Shown here piece after piece: positions 32,551 through 32,561 of a stretch of 32,561 nt of DNA (position 1 is its first letter; each line of letters begins with the position of its first letter). Source of the stretch: Streptomyces sp. MUM 203J. Lineage in GTDB: Bacteria; Actinomycetota; Actinomycetes; Streptomycetales; Streptomycetaceae. The stretch is taken from positions 1 through 32,561 of the forward strand of contig NZ_JADWYO010000067.1 of NCBI RefSeq assembly GCF_022414595.1, in the 5' to 3' direction. The notes beneath the pieces were generated by a model. It made no database searches. It was given only the letters and a program-made list of their open reading frames with translations, and had not been told where the DNA came from. The position numbers and the translations under genes are program-made.

Positions 32551-32561
32551 GGCCGTTGGGC

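Overview
The window is a stretch of core chromosome from a high-GC actinobacterium, almost certainly Streptomyces or a close relative. The reasons are very GC-rich, strongly codon-biased genes, frequent GTG starts, terminator hairpins without U-tracts, two ClpP paralogues next to tig and clpX, and a gene order (RNase E/G, radical-SAM pair, rodA-pbp2-mreDCB, ndk-folC-valS, clpX-clpP2-clpP1-tig) that matches the Streptomyces coelicolor SCO2599-SCO2620 region as I remember it. I see no mobile element, CRISPR array, defence island or specialised-metabolite cluster.

Layout, left to right. (1) 1-3545, minus: the start of an RNase E/G gene, a DUF2344/TIGR03936 protein and its TIGR03960 radical-SAM partner. 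(2) 3680-11541, minus: a CYTH-CHAD protein, then rodA, PBP2, mreD, mreC and mreB, the wall-elongation/spore-wall cluster; a strong hairpin separates mreB from mreC. (3) 11823-17340, minus: ndk, a DUF4233 membrane protein, folC and valS, with hairpins after ndk and valS. (4) 17479-18877: a plus-strand Pro/Gln/Tyr-rich membrane protein and a short stretch that looks like a decayed secreted-protein gene. (5) 18878-23309, minus: clpX, clpP2, clpP1 and tig, the protein quality-control block, with a ClgR-type operator upstream of clpP1. (6) 23517-23856: divergent tRNA-Pro(UGG) and tRNA-Gly(UCC) genes with a perfect 21-bp hairpin. (7) 23925-32457: mixed genes: a 64-residue membrane protein, an acyltransferase, an HD protein, a SpoIIE-type phosphatase, an Eis-like acetyltransferase, a Fpg/Nei glycosylase, rpiB, bioY and an amino-acid permease.

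Working together: MreB/C/D, PBP2 and RodA form one peptidoglycan-synthesis machine. Trigger factor, ClpP1P2 and ClpX cover folding and degradation of proteins. ValRS and the tRNAs serve translation, and FolC and Ndk serve one-carbon and nucleotide metabolism.

The most notable pattern is regulatory: seven genes (CYTH-CHAD, folC, valS, acyltransferase, HD protein, SpoIIE phosphatase, rpiB) have a TANNNT -10-like hexamer 6-8 nt before the start codon and no convincing Shine-Dalgarno sequence, so they are probably translated from leaderless mRNAs. The least understood module is the radical-SAM pair beside RNase E/G. I did not find a clearly new multi-gene system.
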